From CAWJKP01 sp963843465 (GTDB lineage Bacteria; Planctomycetota; Planctomycetia; Pirellulales; Thermoguttaceae): a stretch of 64,000 nucleotides of DNA. The stretch lies in contig CAWJKP010000001.1 of the NCBI GenBank assembly GCA_963843465.1, positions 248,001 to 312,000 of the forward strand, given 5' to 3'. The notes beneath the pieces were generated by a model. That model had not been told where the DNA came from, did not search any database, and was given only the letters and a program-made list of their open reading frames with translations. Position 1 is the stretch's first letter. Every line of letters starts with the position of its first letter. This document shows positions 7,723 through 16,308 of this stretch, piece after piece. The position numbers and the translations under genes are program-made.

Positions 7723-9564
7723 ATGCTATCTTCCCTACGAACGCTCGCTCTCTGCTTCGCCGTGGCCGTCTGGCTGACGCCGGCTGGCTTGCAGGCGGCC
7801 GAGCCGGCGGACGCGACAACGGTCGCGGAGCTGGCGGCCATGCTGAAGTCGCCGGACGCGACGACTCGAATCCGCGCGATCGGCGCGCTGGCGAAGATGG
7901 GGCCGGCGGCCCAAGCGGCCGTGGCCGACCTGGCGGCGCTGGTCAAAGATCCCGACGCCAAGGTCCGCCGCCAGGTGATCAAGGCGTTGGTTGCCATCCG
8001 CCCCGGCATCGAGGTCCGCCGGAAGATTTTCGCCAGCCTGATGGAGGACGCGGATCCCGGGGTGCGACTGCGGGCGATGTCGGCCATTGCCGATGCCGGC
8101 CCGGCCGCCGTGCCGGCGCTCATCGAGGCACTCAACGGCGACAAGGCCGCCTATTGGGCGTGCCTCGTGCTGCGCGACATCGGGCCGGATGCCAAGGATG
8201 CCGTGCCCGCCCTCACGGAAGCCTTGGGCTCGAAGCAACTGCAGGTCCCCCGCGAGGCGCTGCTGGCGTTGGCGGCGATTGGCCCACCGGCGGCTTCCGC
8301 GGTTCCGCGAATCGCTGCGATGATCAATGACGGCCTGCACCGCACGGCGGCCACCTACGCCCTGGGGGCCATCGGCAAGATCCCGGCCGACATCGAGGCG
8401 AAGGTCCGCGCCAATGCCGAGAGCCAAGATAAGCTGTTGAGCACGGCCAGCTTATGGACCTTGGCCCGGCTGCACCCGGAGGACAAGGAGATCCGCCGGA
8501 AAGTCACCGAGCGGCTGGTCCAACGGCTCAAGGAGCAAGACCCCAACGTTCGCGCTTGGGCCGCCCAGGGACTGGTGGCGCTGCCTCCCGCCCCGGAGAT
8601 CACGGCGCCGATCTTCGAGAAGGCGTTCCAAGACGCCGACGAGACGACGGTCCGCAGTGCGTTGGATGCGATGGCGGGGGTCGGAGCCCGAGCCGTACCC
8701 CGGCTGATCAACGTCCTGCGGAACGAGAAGTACGCCAGGTTCCGCGCCAACGTCGCCTACACGCTGGGGCAGATCGGAGCGGATGCCGCGCCGGCGACCG
8801 AAGACCTGGCCAAGCTGCTCGGCGATGCCGATCCCAAGGTCTCCGCCGAGGCGGCCATGGCGCTGGCCAAGATCGGCGCACCGGCCGCCGCCGCGGTGCC
8901 GGCGCTTACCAAGGCGCTGGAGAAGACGCTAGCCGGGGCCGGCGAGAAGCCGCTGGAGCCGCAAGAAGACAGGACCGGCTATGCGGCCGAGTATGCCTTG
9001 GGGAGAATCGGCCCGCCCGCCGCATCGGCCGCGGCGGACCTGCTCAAGGCGACCGCCAGCCGCGACGCTTCCCTGAGCCTGCTCAGCGCTTGGGCGTTGG
9101 CCCAGATCGAGCCGGCATCGGCAGAGGCCGCCGCCAAGACGGTGCCCGTCCTGATCGCGGGCCTGGCCCATTCCGTGCCGAAGTATCGGCAGGGGGCGGC
9201 GGAATCGCTGGGCAATTTGGGACCACTGGCCAAGGACGCGCTGGCCCAACTGCAGAAAACTGTCAAGGAAGACCCGGATCCGGCGGTCCGCCAGGCGGCC
9301 GCGCAAGCCGTGGAGAAGATCGGTCAGGGGACCGTCAAGAGCGAGCCCGGTGCGGACGCGAAGTCCATCTCGGCGGGCAGCATCGTGGTGACGTTGCAGG
9401 ACGGCGTGCCTCTGCAGCGCGGCACGGAAGCCATCGCACGTCTGCCCAAGGGCACCCAGCTCAAGGTGCTTTCGCTGGCGGGAGATTGGGTCGGCGTCCA
9501 GGCCGAGATCGGTGGGCAACCCAAGAGCGGTTGGGTGCAGAAGACCCAGGTCGGCTTGCCGTAG
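7723..9564 (+). CDS. Secreted HEAT-repeat protein with C-terminal SH3-like domain
   Basis: 613 aa. Signal peptide MLSSLRTLALCFAVAVWLTP, with CGGAG upstream of the ATG. Residues ~30-530 are about 13 HEAT/PBS-lyase-type repeats with the recurring core A-x-x-A-L-x-x-I-G-P-x-A-x-x-A-V-P-x-L. From residue ~545 a bacterial SH3-like module follows (GSIVVTLQDGVPLQRGTEAI, then VLSLAGDWVGVQ). The layout suggests a periplasmic scaffold; the partner is unknown. It stands between the small secreted protein and a repetitive region. Confidence 0.85.
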   Translation: MLSSLRTLALCFAVAVWLTPAGLQAAEPADATTVAELAAMLKSPDATTRIRAIGALAKMGPAAQAAVADLAALVKDPDAKVRRQVIKALVAIRPGIEVRRKIFASLMEDADPGVRLRAMSAIADAGPAAVPALIEALNGDKAAYWACLVLRDIGPDAKDAVPALTEALGSKQLQVPREALLALAAIGPPAASAVPRIAAMINDGLHRTAATYALGAIGKIPADIEAKVRANAESQDKLLSTASLWTLARLHPEDKEIRRKVTERLVQRLKEQDPNVRAWAAQGLVALPPAPEITAPIFEKAFQDADETTVRSALDAMAGVGARAVPRLINVLRNEKYARFRANVAYTLGQIGADAAPATEDLAKLLGDADPKVSAEAAMALAKIGAPAAAAVPALTKALEKTLAGAGEKPLEPQEDRTGYAAEYALGRIGPPAASAAADLLKATASRDASLSLLSAWALAQIEPASAEAAAKTVPVLIAGLAHSVPKYRQGAAESLGNLGPLAKDALAQLQKTVKEDPDPAVRQAAAQAVEKIGQGTVKSEPGADAKSISAGSIVVTLQDGVPLQRGTEAIARLPKGTQLKVLSLAGDWVGVQAEIGGQPKSGWVQKTQVGLP

Positions 9565-9949
9565 GGGGAGGGAGTGGCGAGTGGCGAGTGGGGCCCCGTA
9601 GCGGCGCCGGTGACGGCGCCGCCCGCGGGGGTGGGGAGCGGCGAGTGGCGAGTTAGAAGCGGCCAAGGAATAGTCGCTTGAGTTCGACCTTCGTTGCTCT
9701 CCGGCGTGTTCCATCCGTGTTCCATCCGTGGCCAAGTCGGGGGGTTGCGCGGCATTGCCGAAATGCGCAAGATCGACGCCATTTCTTGTAACAGGTCTTC
9801 CCTTTTTTTTCTTCCCCGCGCCGGCCTCGGCCGCTGGTCGTCGGCGCATCTTTTGTGCGGACAAGCGGTAAGGTCCAGACGCCCGTTTTGCGAGTCTAAC
9901 AGTAGACGCCGCGTTTCGCGCCGGCAAGCGGCGGGATGGCGCCTTCGGC

Positions 9950-10180
9950 CCGACGCAAATTGCCGCCCTGCCCACCTTCGAGCGACGTCAATTGACGCCC
10001 TGTCCGCCCTGCAGCGAACCAAATTGGCGCCGTGTCCGCTCTAAGGCGGCGCAAACCGAAGCGATGGCGTCCACGAAGGCGCCGTTTCCGGGTCGCCGCT
10101 GTCTCTGGAGCGACGTTTTCCGGTGAGCTTGGCGCAGGCTGCGCCCCGGCGATGCGTTTCCAGCGACGTTTGCCTATGGG
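9950..10180. repeat. Degenerate ~32 bp tandem repeat
   Basis: Successive units of 31-34 bp begin GCGACGCAAATTG, GCGACGTCAATTG, GCGAACCAAATTG, GCGGCGCAAACCG and GCGACGTTTTCCG. They share a GCG-start and an internal CGCCCTGTCCGC-like core. Unit boundaries were judged by eye. Confidence 0.5.
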
Positions 10181-10320
10181 AGCGGGCGATTCCGCCGCCC
10201 GTCAAGCGGTATCACGAGGGTTGTCACTGCGGAGGCAATCTCACCGGCGAGCGTTTGCCGCCCAGGACTGGGACGCGGTGGAAAAAGGCGCCATAACGCC
10301 GGCTGGCCCGGGCCTTCGGC

Positions 10321-10420
10321 GGCGGACGGGGGACGGCGGACGGGGGACAGGACGCGAATCTTCTCCGCCGTACCCCGTCCGCCGCGCGGGACCCGCCGTC
10401 CGCCGCCCCCCCGTCCGCCG
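10321..10420. repeat. GC-rich inverted repeat cluster
   Basis: Copies of GGCGGACGGGGGAC on the left are answered by CCCCGTCCGCCG and CCCGCCGTCCGCCG on the right. It could form a strong stem about 110 bp before the ankyrin gene start. Confidence 0.55.
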
Positions 10421-10531
10421 CGATTGTCGCCGGCCAGAACCGTTGCTTGCCGCGTCGTAACGGGTATACTACGTCAGAGCCGATCGGAAATATGGCCGTG
10501 TGTCCCTGGAACCCCCTCCCAGGAGGTAGCC

Positions 10532-13500
10532 ATGCACGATCGCAGGATCCTACACGTTCTGGGCGCGGCTGCCTTGTTCGTCTGCTGCCCGTTGGCATCG
10601 GCTGCCAACGAATTAGTCGTCGCGGCCGAGTCCGGGGACCTTGCCACCGTCAATCGGTTGGTCAAGGAGCAGCCGCGCCTGCTCAATGCGGCGGACTCTA
10701 GCGGTCGTTTTGCGCTCCATGCGGCCATCGCCCGGAAGCACCTCGCGGTCATGGAGTCCCTGTTGAAACAGAGCGCCGACTGCCGCGTCAAGGACGCCCA
10801 GGGGCGGACGGCGATGGGTTTAGCGGCCCAAAGCGGCTCGGAAGAGCTGGCTGTGCGGATGCTGCTGAACCTTCCCGACATCGACCTGGTCGAAGCCGCC
10901 AGGAGCGGCGACGTGGACGCGGTGGCCTTGGTCCTTGCCGGCGACCATGACCGCATTGACGGCAGGTCGGTAAACTCGCGTTGGTACGTCCCATCGGAGT
11001 TTGGCCGCCCCGAGCCGCCGCTGTCCGAGGCGATCGCCGCCGGTCAGCCGCGCGTCGTGCAGCTTCTGCTGGCCGCGGGAGCCCGAGCAGACTGGTCGGC
11101 ATACCGTATCACGCACGCCGCTTGGCTGGGGCAAATCAACGTCCTCCGCGGGTACGTCCAGGGCGGCGGCGACGTGAACATCATCACGGACGCCTGGTAT
11201 GGCACTCCGCTGTTCCAGGCAGCCTGCGCCGGGCGCCTCGACGTCATGCGTTTCTTGCTGGACGCGGGGGCCAAAGTGAACCTGGACGCAGATCATTTGA
11301 CCGCGTTGCACGGGGCGGCGTGGGAAGGCCAAACCGCGGCAGTCGAGGCCCTGCTCGCCGTCGGCGCCCGGATCGACGTTGCCCAGTCCTTTGGCTGGCG
11401 TCCCATTCACAATGCCCTCTGGCAGGGCCACCAGCGGATCGTGCAATTGCTGCTGGACCGCGGGGCGAAGATCGACGTGCTGATCGCCGCCGGCCTGGGC
11501 CGAACCGGCGATGCGCTGCGATTGGCGAAGGAACCGCTGCCCGCCCAGTTCCAGCATTCCATCGGTCCGTCGCCGGCGTTTTGGGCCGCCCGCTGCGGCC
11601 AGTTGGAGACGCTCAAGGCGCTGGTTGCCAACGACAAGTCCCTCCTCAGGTTCAAGCCGCAAGCGGCGGACTATCGGCCCAAGACTCTTTTGCACGTGGC
11701 TGCCGAGGCCGACCGCGTGGAGGTCATCCGCTGGCTCATCGACCAGTACGCCGATGTCGACGCCACCGCCGACGGAGGCTCGTTCTTCGCCATGACGCCG
11801 CTGGCCGCGGCGGCGGCGGCCGGCAAGATCCGGGCCGCCGCTGCCCTGTTGGACGCCGGGGCGAGGATCGAGGCTCCCACGGAAGAGAGCAAAGGCAACA
11901 GGTCGGTCGCTCACAGCGGCTACACCCCGTTGCTGGCGGCGATCACCGAGAATCAGAAGGAGATGGCCCGTTTTCTCCTGGACCGGGGCGCGGACATTGA
12001 GGCCCAAGCGTGCCAATGCGCCACGCCGCTTTGCGAGGCAGCCCGGCAAGGCAACAAGGATCTCTGCGAACTGCTCTTGACCCGCGGCGCGAAACTGAGC
12101 GGCCGCTTGCCGACCTGTACGCCGTTGCACGCTGCGGTTGCCGAACACCCCGAATTGCTGGAATACTTGATCCGCAAAGGGGCCGATGTCAACGCCGGGC
12201 TGGACCAAGGTCGGCCGCCGCTGGTCGCCGCGGTGCAGGGAAAGCAGGCCGTCGCCTCGGTCGCGATTCTTCTCAAGCACGGCGCCCGCCTGGACGTTCC
12301 TGTGTTCGAGCACAGAGAGTCGCTCTTGATGATGGCCCTGAAAACCCACCAGATCGAGCCGGCCGAATCCCTTCTGGCCGCGGGCGCGAAGCCTGCCCAG
12401 GGCGAATGGGACCAGGTCTTAGTCTCCGCCGGCGGGGTTGGGGACGTGGAACTTGTGAAGCGACTGCTGGCCACAGGCGTCAAACTGCGGACCGCGAAGG
12501 AAAGTCAGTGCAGCGACAATGACATACGCACCGTGTTTTACACCGCCGTCTCGGCCGGCCACAAGGACCTGGTCCGTTTTCTGCTGACCCAGGGCTGCAG
12601 CCCCGAGCAGACGGATGAGCGGAGCCTGTCGCCCTTGTGCCTGGCCGTCAGGTCGAACGAAAAGCTGGTCGCCTTGGTGCTGTTGGAAGCCGGGGCCGCG
12701 GTCAACAGGGCGGAGTACCCCAGCGGCGATACCGCGATGGAAATCGCCACCCGTCTCGGCCGGACCCGGTTGGTGCGCATGCTTCTGGCCCGCGGGGCAA
12801 CGCGCGCCAGTCGTGTGGACCAACCCGCAGTCGAGGCGCGATCCACCACCTCTTGGCTTACCGCCGCCCTGCTGGAACACCCTGAATGGCTGGCCCAATT
12901 CCAGGAGTTGAGCCTCGGGCGCGGTCCGATCAACGGTGTCCGGCTGGTCGACGCCGTCAGTTGGCTCGCCCTGCGGGTGCAGCAGGCAAAGAGGCAGCGC
13001 GCGGCGGTGGAACTGATTACCAGCACCGACGGGCAGGTGCGGTATGAAAGCGGACTGGCTCTATCGAGCAGGACAAGAACAGGTCCGGGAGCCAGCGTTG
13101 CGGCTACGGCCGCCGGCGGCAGCGTGGCGAATCCACCCGGCAGGAAAACGGGAATCGCATTACTCGCGCCGCCGCGGTGGCTGCGGAGCCTCCTGGGCGA
13201 GGATTTCTTCTACGACGTCGATTATGTATGGATCTTCGCCAACGACGCCGGGCTGGCGCGCCTTAAGGACCTCAGACAACTCAAGGGGATATCCCTCAAC
13301 TACACCCGCCTTACCGACGCCGGGTGGTCGGGCCTCATGGAGGCGCCCCATCTGCGGGGCTTGGCCATCGGACGGACCCCGGTCACCGACGCTCGCTTCA
13401 AAGACATTGGCAAGTTGGCCCAACTCCGGGAACTGAGCCTCGGGGGCACCGAGGTCACCGACGCCGGCTTGCAACACCTCAAGGAATTGGCCCAACTCGA

Positions 13501-13948
13501 AGACTTGTACCTCAGCGGGCCAGGGATCACGGCTGCCGGGCTGGAACCGCTCCAAGGATTGATCCACCTCAGGAGATTGAATCTCTTTGGGTTTCCCATG
13601 ACCGACGCCGGGCTCAAGAACGTCCAAGGGCTGACTCAGCTCCAGGTCTTGATTCTCGGCCACACCCAGATCACCGACGCCGGCCTGGAACACCTCAAAG
13701 GACTCACGCAACTGCGAGAACTGAACCTCTACGGCGACTGGATCACGGACGCCGGGCTTGTGCATCTCAAAGGGCTGACGCAACTCCGTATCCTGACCCT
13801 CGACGCCACCCAAGTCACCGACGCCGGACTGGAACACCTCAAAGGATTGACTCAACTCCAGAGGCTGACTTTCAGCGGCACCAAGATCAGCTATCAAGGC
13901 GTGAAGAAACTCCAGGACGTATTGCCAAACTGGAGGGTCTTCCACTGA
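10532..13948 (+). CDS. Secreted ankyrin-repeat/leucine-rich-repeat fusion protein
   Basis: 1138 aa. The ATG at 10532 has AGGAGG at 10521-10526 and gives a signal peptide (MHDRRILHVLGAAALFVCC). Residues ~25-800 hold around 18 ankyrin repeats (for example TPLFQAACAGRLDVMRFLLD and SGYTPLLAAITENQKEMARF). A linker at ~835-930 contains VQQAKRQRAAVELI and PPRWLRSLLGEDFFYD. This matches the juxtamembrane linker of the LRR protein at 2139 (RQAERQREAAKAI, PAWLRKLVDSVFFD). Residues ~930-1138 are about nine 24-residue LRRs ending GVKKLQDVLPNWRVFH. The gene therefore looks like a fusion of a secreted ankyrin protein to an LRR protein. It probably acts in the periplasm as a binding scaffold. Confidence 0.85.
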   Translation: MHDRRILHVLGAAALFVCCPLASAANELVVAAESGDLATVNRLVKEQPRLLNAADSSGRFALHAAIARKHLAVMESLLKQSADCRVKDAQGRTAMGLAAQSGSEELAVRMLLNLPDIDLVEAARSGDVDAVALVLAGDHDRIDGRSVNSRWYVPSEFGRPEPPLSEAIAAGQPRVVQLLLAAGARADWSAYRITHAAWLGQINVLRGYVQGGGDVNIITDAWYGTPLFQAACAGRLDVMRFLLDAGAKVNLDADHLTALHGAAWEGQTAAVEALLAVGARIDVAQSFGWRPIHNALWQGHQRIVQLLLDRGAKIDVLIAAGLGRTGDALRLAKEPLPAQFQHSIGPSPAFWAARCGQLETLKALVANDKSLLRFKPQAADYRPKTLLHVAAEADRVEVIRWLIDQYADVDATADGGSFFAMTPLAAAAAAGKIRAAAALLDAGARIEAPTEESKGNRSVAHSGYTPLLAAITENQKEMARFLLDRGADIEAQACQCATPLCEAARQGNKDLCELLLTRGAKLSGRLPTCTPLHAAVAEHPELLEYLIRKGADVNAGLDQGRPPLVAAVQGKQAVASVAILLKHGARLDVPVFEHRESLLMMALKTHQIEPAESLLAAGAKPAQGEWDQVLVSAGGVGDVELVKRLLATGVKLRTAKESQCSDNDIRTVFYTAVSAGHKDLVRFLLTQGCSPEQTDERSLSPLCLAVRSNEKLVALVLLEAGAAVNRAEYPSGDTAMEIATRLGRTRLVRMLLARGATRASRVDQPAVEARSTTSWLTAALLEHPEWLAQFQELSLGRGPINGVRLVDAVSWLALRVQQAKRQRAAVELITSTDGQVRYESGLALSSRTRTGPGASVAATAAGGSVANPPGRKTGIALLAPPRWLRSLLGEDFFYDVDYVWIFANDAGLARLKDLRQLKGISLNYTRLTDAGWSGLMEAPHLRGLAIGRTPVTDARFKDIGKLAQLRELSLGGTEVTDAGLQHLKELAQLEDLYLSGPGITAAGLEPLQGLIHLRRLNLFGFPMTDAGLKNVQGLTQLQVLILGHTQITDAGLEHLKGLTQLRELNLYGDWITDAGLVHLKGLTQLRILTLDATQVTDAGLEHLKGLTQLQRLTFSGTKISYQGVKKLQDVLPNWRVFH

Positions 13949-14033
13949 CCCAGCCATGTTCAAACCACGCCGCCGCCGGCGCCCCGTAACGCGCAAACGC
14001 TTCATTATCGCGTCCCCTTTTCTCCCCAGAACT

Positions 14034-14288
14034 TCACGAGGTCTTGGCACCCGCAATCCGTTCTTGCACTTGTTCGCCCGCCATCGACCGATGCGCGTAG
14101 GCCAGACAGGCCTGGATGTCGGCTGGTTCCAGATACGGATACTCCCGGAGCAGCCGGTCAGGAGTGTCTCCTGCTGCCAGCATTCCGAGCACGTGTTCGA
14201 CGGCCATCCGCATGCCGCGGATGATGGGCTTGCCCCCAAAGATCGCCGGGGCTACCGTGATGCGCTCGAGCAATTCATCTTCAGTCAT
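14034..14288 (-). CDS. DUF433 domain protein (antitoxin-like)
   Basis: 84 aa with the DUF433 signature FGGKPIIRGMRMAVEHVLGM, then LAAGDTPDRLLREYPYLEPA and DIQACLAYA. The ATG follows GGGAGG. DUF433 proteins are small winged-helix-like proteins often encoded beside a DUF5615 PIN-like toxin, and are regarded as antitoxins. No such partner was found downstream (below 14034) or upstream, so this copy is an orphan. It could be a solitary antitoxin or a regulator. Confidence 0.85.
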   Translation of the reverse strand: MTEDELLERITVAPAIFGGKPIIRGMRMAVEHVLGMLAAGDTPDRLLREYPYLEPADIQACLAYAHRSMAGEQVQERIAGAKTS

Positions 14289-14400
14289 CGATAGGTCCTC
14301 CCATCGAACTTACTCCACCATGTATTAGGTATTATTGTCCCGATGCCGGAATCCCACCCTTCTGAGGCTCCCGGTTTGCTGCCGGGAACGGTTTCGATCA

Positions 14401-14546
14401 GCGCTAGCGCGGATTATTCATGGGCGCATCGTAACCCGAAGCGTAAGCGAGGACGGCGAAACGACTTGCCCTCGCTTACGCTTCGGGTTTCGATTGCGCG
14501 CTCTGCGCCGTTTACATCGCGGGGCGCGAATAACCCGGGCTAGCGC
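14401..14546. repeat. Nested inverted repeat
   Basis: Outer arms 14401-14428 and 14524-14546 start and end with GCTAGCGC. Inner perfect 20 bp arms at 14433-14452 (AACCCGAAGCGTAAGCGAGG) and 14470-14489 form a stem. The element reaches the 3' end of the phosphotransferase gene, whose stop is at 14540. Confidence 0.8.
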
Positions 14547-16039
14547 ACTTTCCCATCCAAAGCCTTTTCCAGCGCTTCCGCCACCGTCCGCAACGCCTTG
14601 ATCCGGGCGTAGAGCTTGCAATTGGATTCCAGGATCGTCCAGGGGGCGTAGCTGGTGCTGGTCTTTTCCAGCATGTCGAGCACCGCCACCTCGTATTTCT
14701 TCCACTTGGCGCGGTTCCGCCAGTCTTCCTCGGTGATCTTCCATTGCTTGTAAGCGGCCTGCTGCCGCTCCTGGAAGCGGCGGAGTTGCTCCTGCTGGTC
14801 GATCTGCAGCCAGAACTTCACCAGCACGGCGCCGAAGTCGGTGAGCTGGCGCTCAAACTCGTCGATCTCGCGGAAGGACCGCTTCCAGTCCTCCTCGCTG
14901 CAAAAGCCCTCGACTCGCTCCACCAGCACGCGGCCGTACCAGGTGCGATCGAAGACGCCGATATGGCCCGCCTTGGGCAGGTTGCTCCAGAAACGCCAGA
15001 GAAATTGATGGGCCAACTCCTCGCGACTGGGGGCGGCGATGGGCACCACGCGATATCCGCGGGGATCCATCGACTCGGTGAGCCGGCGGATGTTGCCCCC
15101 TTTGCCCGCCGCGTCCCAGCCCTCGTAGGCGATCACCGCCGGGATCCGCGCCAAGTACAACTCGTGTTCCAACCGCCACAGCCGCTTCTGGAGCCGGGGC
15201 AGGTGCTCTTCGTACTCCTCCCGGGTCAGCGAAAGACCCAGGTCGACCCCATCGAGGATCGTGTGGCTGCCGGCGGGCCGGTCGGCCGGCTCGGGCATCG
15301 GCGCGGGCTTGGGCTTGGGACTGGCCAAGCGCCGCGCCAGCTCCGCCTCGACCGCCTCGACCACCGTCTGGAAGACCTTCACCCGGGCGAACCGCGCGTG
15401 GGTCGCCGCGACCACGGTCCACGGCGCGGCCGCCGTGCCCGTCCGCTCGAACATCTCCTCGGCCGCCGCCGCCCAGCGGTCGTACTGGCGGTTCTGCTTC
15501 CGCTCCGGCTTGCCCACCTTCCAGGCCGTGGACGGGTGCTTGGCCAGCCGGCGGAATCGCCGCTCCTGCTCCTCCCGGCCGATGTGCATCCAGAACTTGA
15601 CGATCACCGCGCCGGCCTCAGACTGCATCCGCTCGAACTCCAGGATTTCCTCGTAGGCCCGCTCGCACTCCAGCGGAGAGACCAGCCCCGCGATGCGGTC
15701 GGCCAGCACGCGGCGGTACCAGGAATGATCGTAGAGGGCAAACAGGCCGGCAGCGGGCAGGAGGTTCCAGAAGCGTCGCATCCAAGGAAAAAACTGATCT
15801 TCACCGGCGACCGGCCCGGTGAGGTGGACCTGGAAGCCGCGGGGATCCAGCGCGTGGGCCAGGCGGTTGATGGCCGTGCCCTTGCCCGCGGCGTCCCATC
15901 CTTCCCAAACGATGAGCACCGGGACACCCGCTTCTCGGGCCGCCCGCTGGCAGGCCCCCAGTCGCAACGCCAGCTCGGGAAAGACCCGTTGGTAGTCTTC
16001 TTTGGCAATCTGCTGTTGGAGGTTCAAGAGTTCGAGCAT
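14540..16039 (-). CDS. pap: Polyphosphate:AMP phosphotransferase (tandem PPK2 domains)
   Basis: 499 aa, two PPK2 domains in tandem as in known polyphosphate:AMP phosphotransferases, which make ADP from AMP and polyphosphate in the cytoplasm. Domain 1 (residues ~10-230) has the Walker A-like GWDAAGKGTAINRL and a lid Arg region (FWMHIGREEQERRF). Domain 2 (~255-490) has GWDAAGKGGNIRRL and FWLQIDQQEQLRRF. Between them is a Pro-rich linker (PKPKPAPMPEP). The ATG at 16039 is preferred over a TTG two codons earlier because AGGAG sits 7 bp upstream. A REP element lies immediately upstream of that site. The domains are about the same length, and both keep the GxxxxGKG loop, so both could be active. 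Confidence 0.9.
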   Translation of the reverse strand: MLELLNLQQQIAKEDYQRVFPELALRLGACQRAAREAGVPVLIVWEGWDAAGKGTAINRLAHALDPRGFQVHLTGPVAGEDQFFPWMRRFWNLLPAAGLFALYDHSWYRRVLADRIAGLVSPLECERAYEEILEFERMQSEAGAVIVKFWMHIGREEQERRFRRLAKHPSTAWKVGKPERKQNRQYDRWAAAAEEMFERTGTAAAPWTVVAATHARFARVKVFQTVVEAVEAELARRLASPKPKPAPMPEPADRPAGSHTILDGVDLGLSLTREEYEEHLPRLQKRLWRLEHELYLARIPAVIAYEGWDAAGKGGNIRRLTESMDPRGYRVVPIAAPSREELAHQFLWRFWSNLPKAGHIGVFDRTWYGRVLVERVEGFCSEEDWKRSFREIDEFERQLTDFGAVLVKFWLQIDQQEQLRRFQERQQAAYKQWKITEEDWRNRAKWKKYEVAVLDMLEKTSTSYAPWTILESNCKLYARIKALRTVAEALEKALDGKVR

Positions 16040-16052
16040 GGTCAATCTCCTG

Positions 16053-16266
16053 GTAGGTTATGCTTTAGCATAACAGAATGTCCTGTCGGCAAGGTGTTAT
16101 GCTAAGAAGCTGTTTCAAAACCCCGGGAGCCACCGTCGGGCAGGAATGCCCAACCTACAGCGGCCGTAGGACGGGAAGGAATGCCCGACCTACAGCGGCC
16201 GTAGGACGGGCATTCTTGCCCGTCGCCACACTCCGGTCTTGAAACCGCTTCTAAAGCATAGCCTAC
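16053..16266. repeat. Cluster of REP-like hairpins from two families
   Basis: 16053-16074 is GTAG followed by the palindrome GTTATGCTTTAGCATAAC. Copies of a second family follow: 16135-16158 (inverted), an imperfect pair at 16166-16193, and 16201-16224 (GTAGGACGGGCATTCTTGCC). A degenerate inverted copy of the first family ends CATAGCCTAC at 16266. One family appears nested inside an older pair of the other. Confidence 0.75.
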
Positions 16267-16308
16267 GCTGTAGCTCTCTTCGTCGCACCCAAGACCCAAG
16301 ACCTCTTC

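Larger units (their letters stand above)
9565..10531. other. Long non-coding, repeat-rich intergenic region
   Basis: Nearly 970 bp without a believable gene; the frames that stay open are Arg/Pro-rich consequences of GC content. It contains a short palindromic GC hairpin (CGGCGCCGGTGACGGCGCCG near 9602), a duplicated GTTCCATCCGTG near 9710, a degenerate ~32 bp tandem repeat (9950-10180) and a GGCGGACGGGG-type inverted cluster (10321-10420). Confidence 0.65.

Noticed and set aside
10032..10460. 142-codon frame before the ankyrin gene
   Set aside because: Made of Arg-rich translation of tandem and inverted repeats; no SD or domain.
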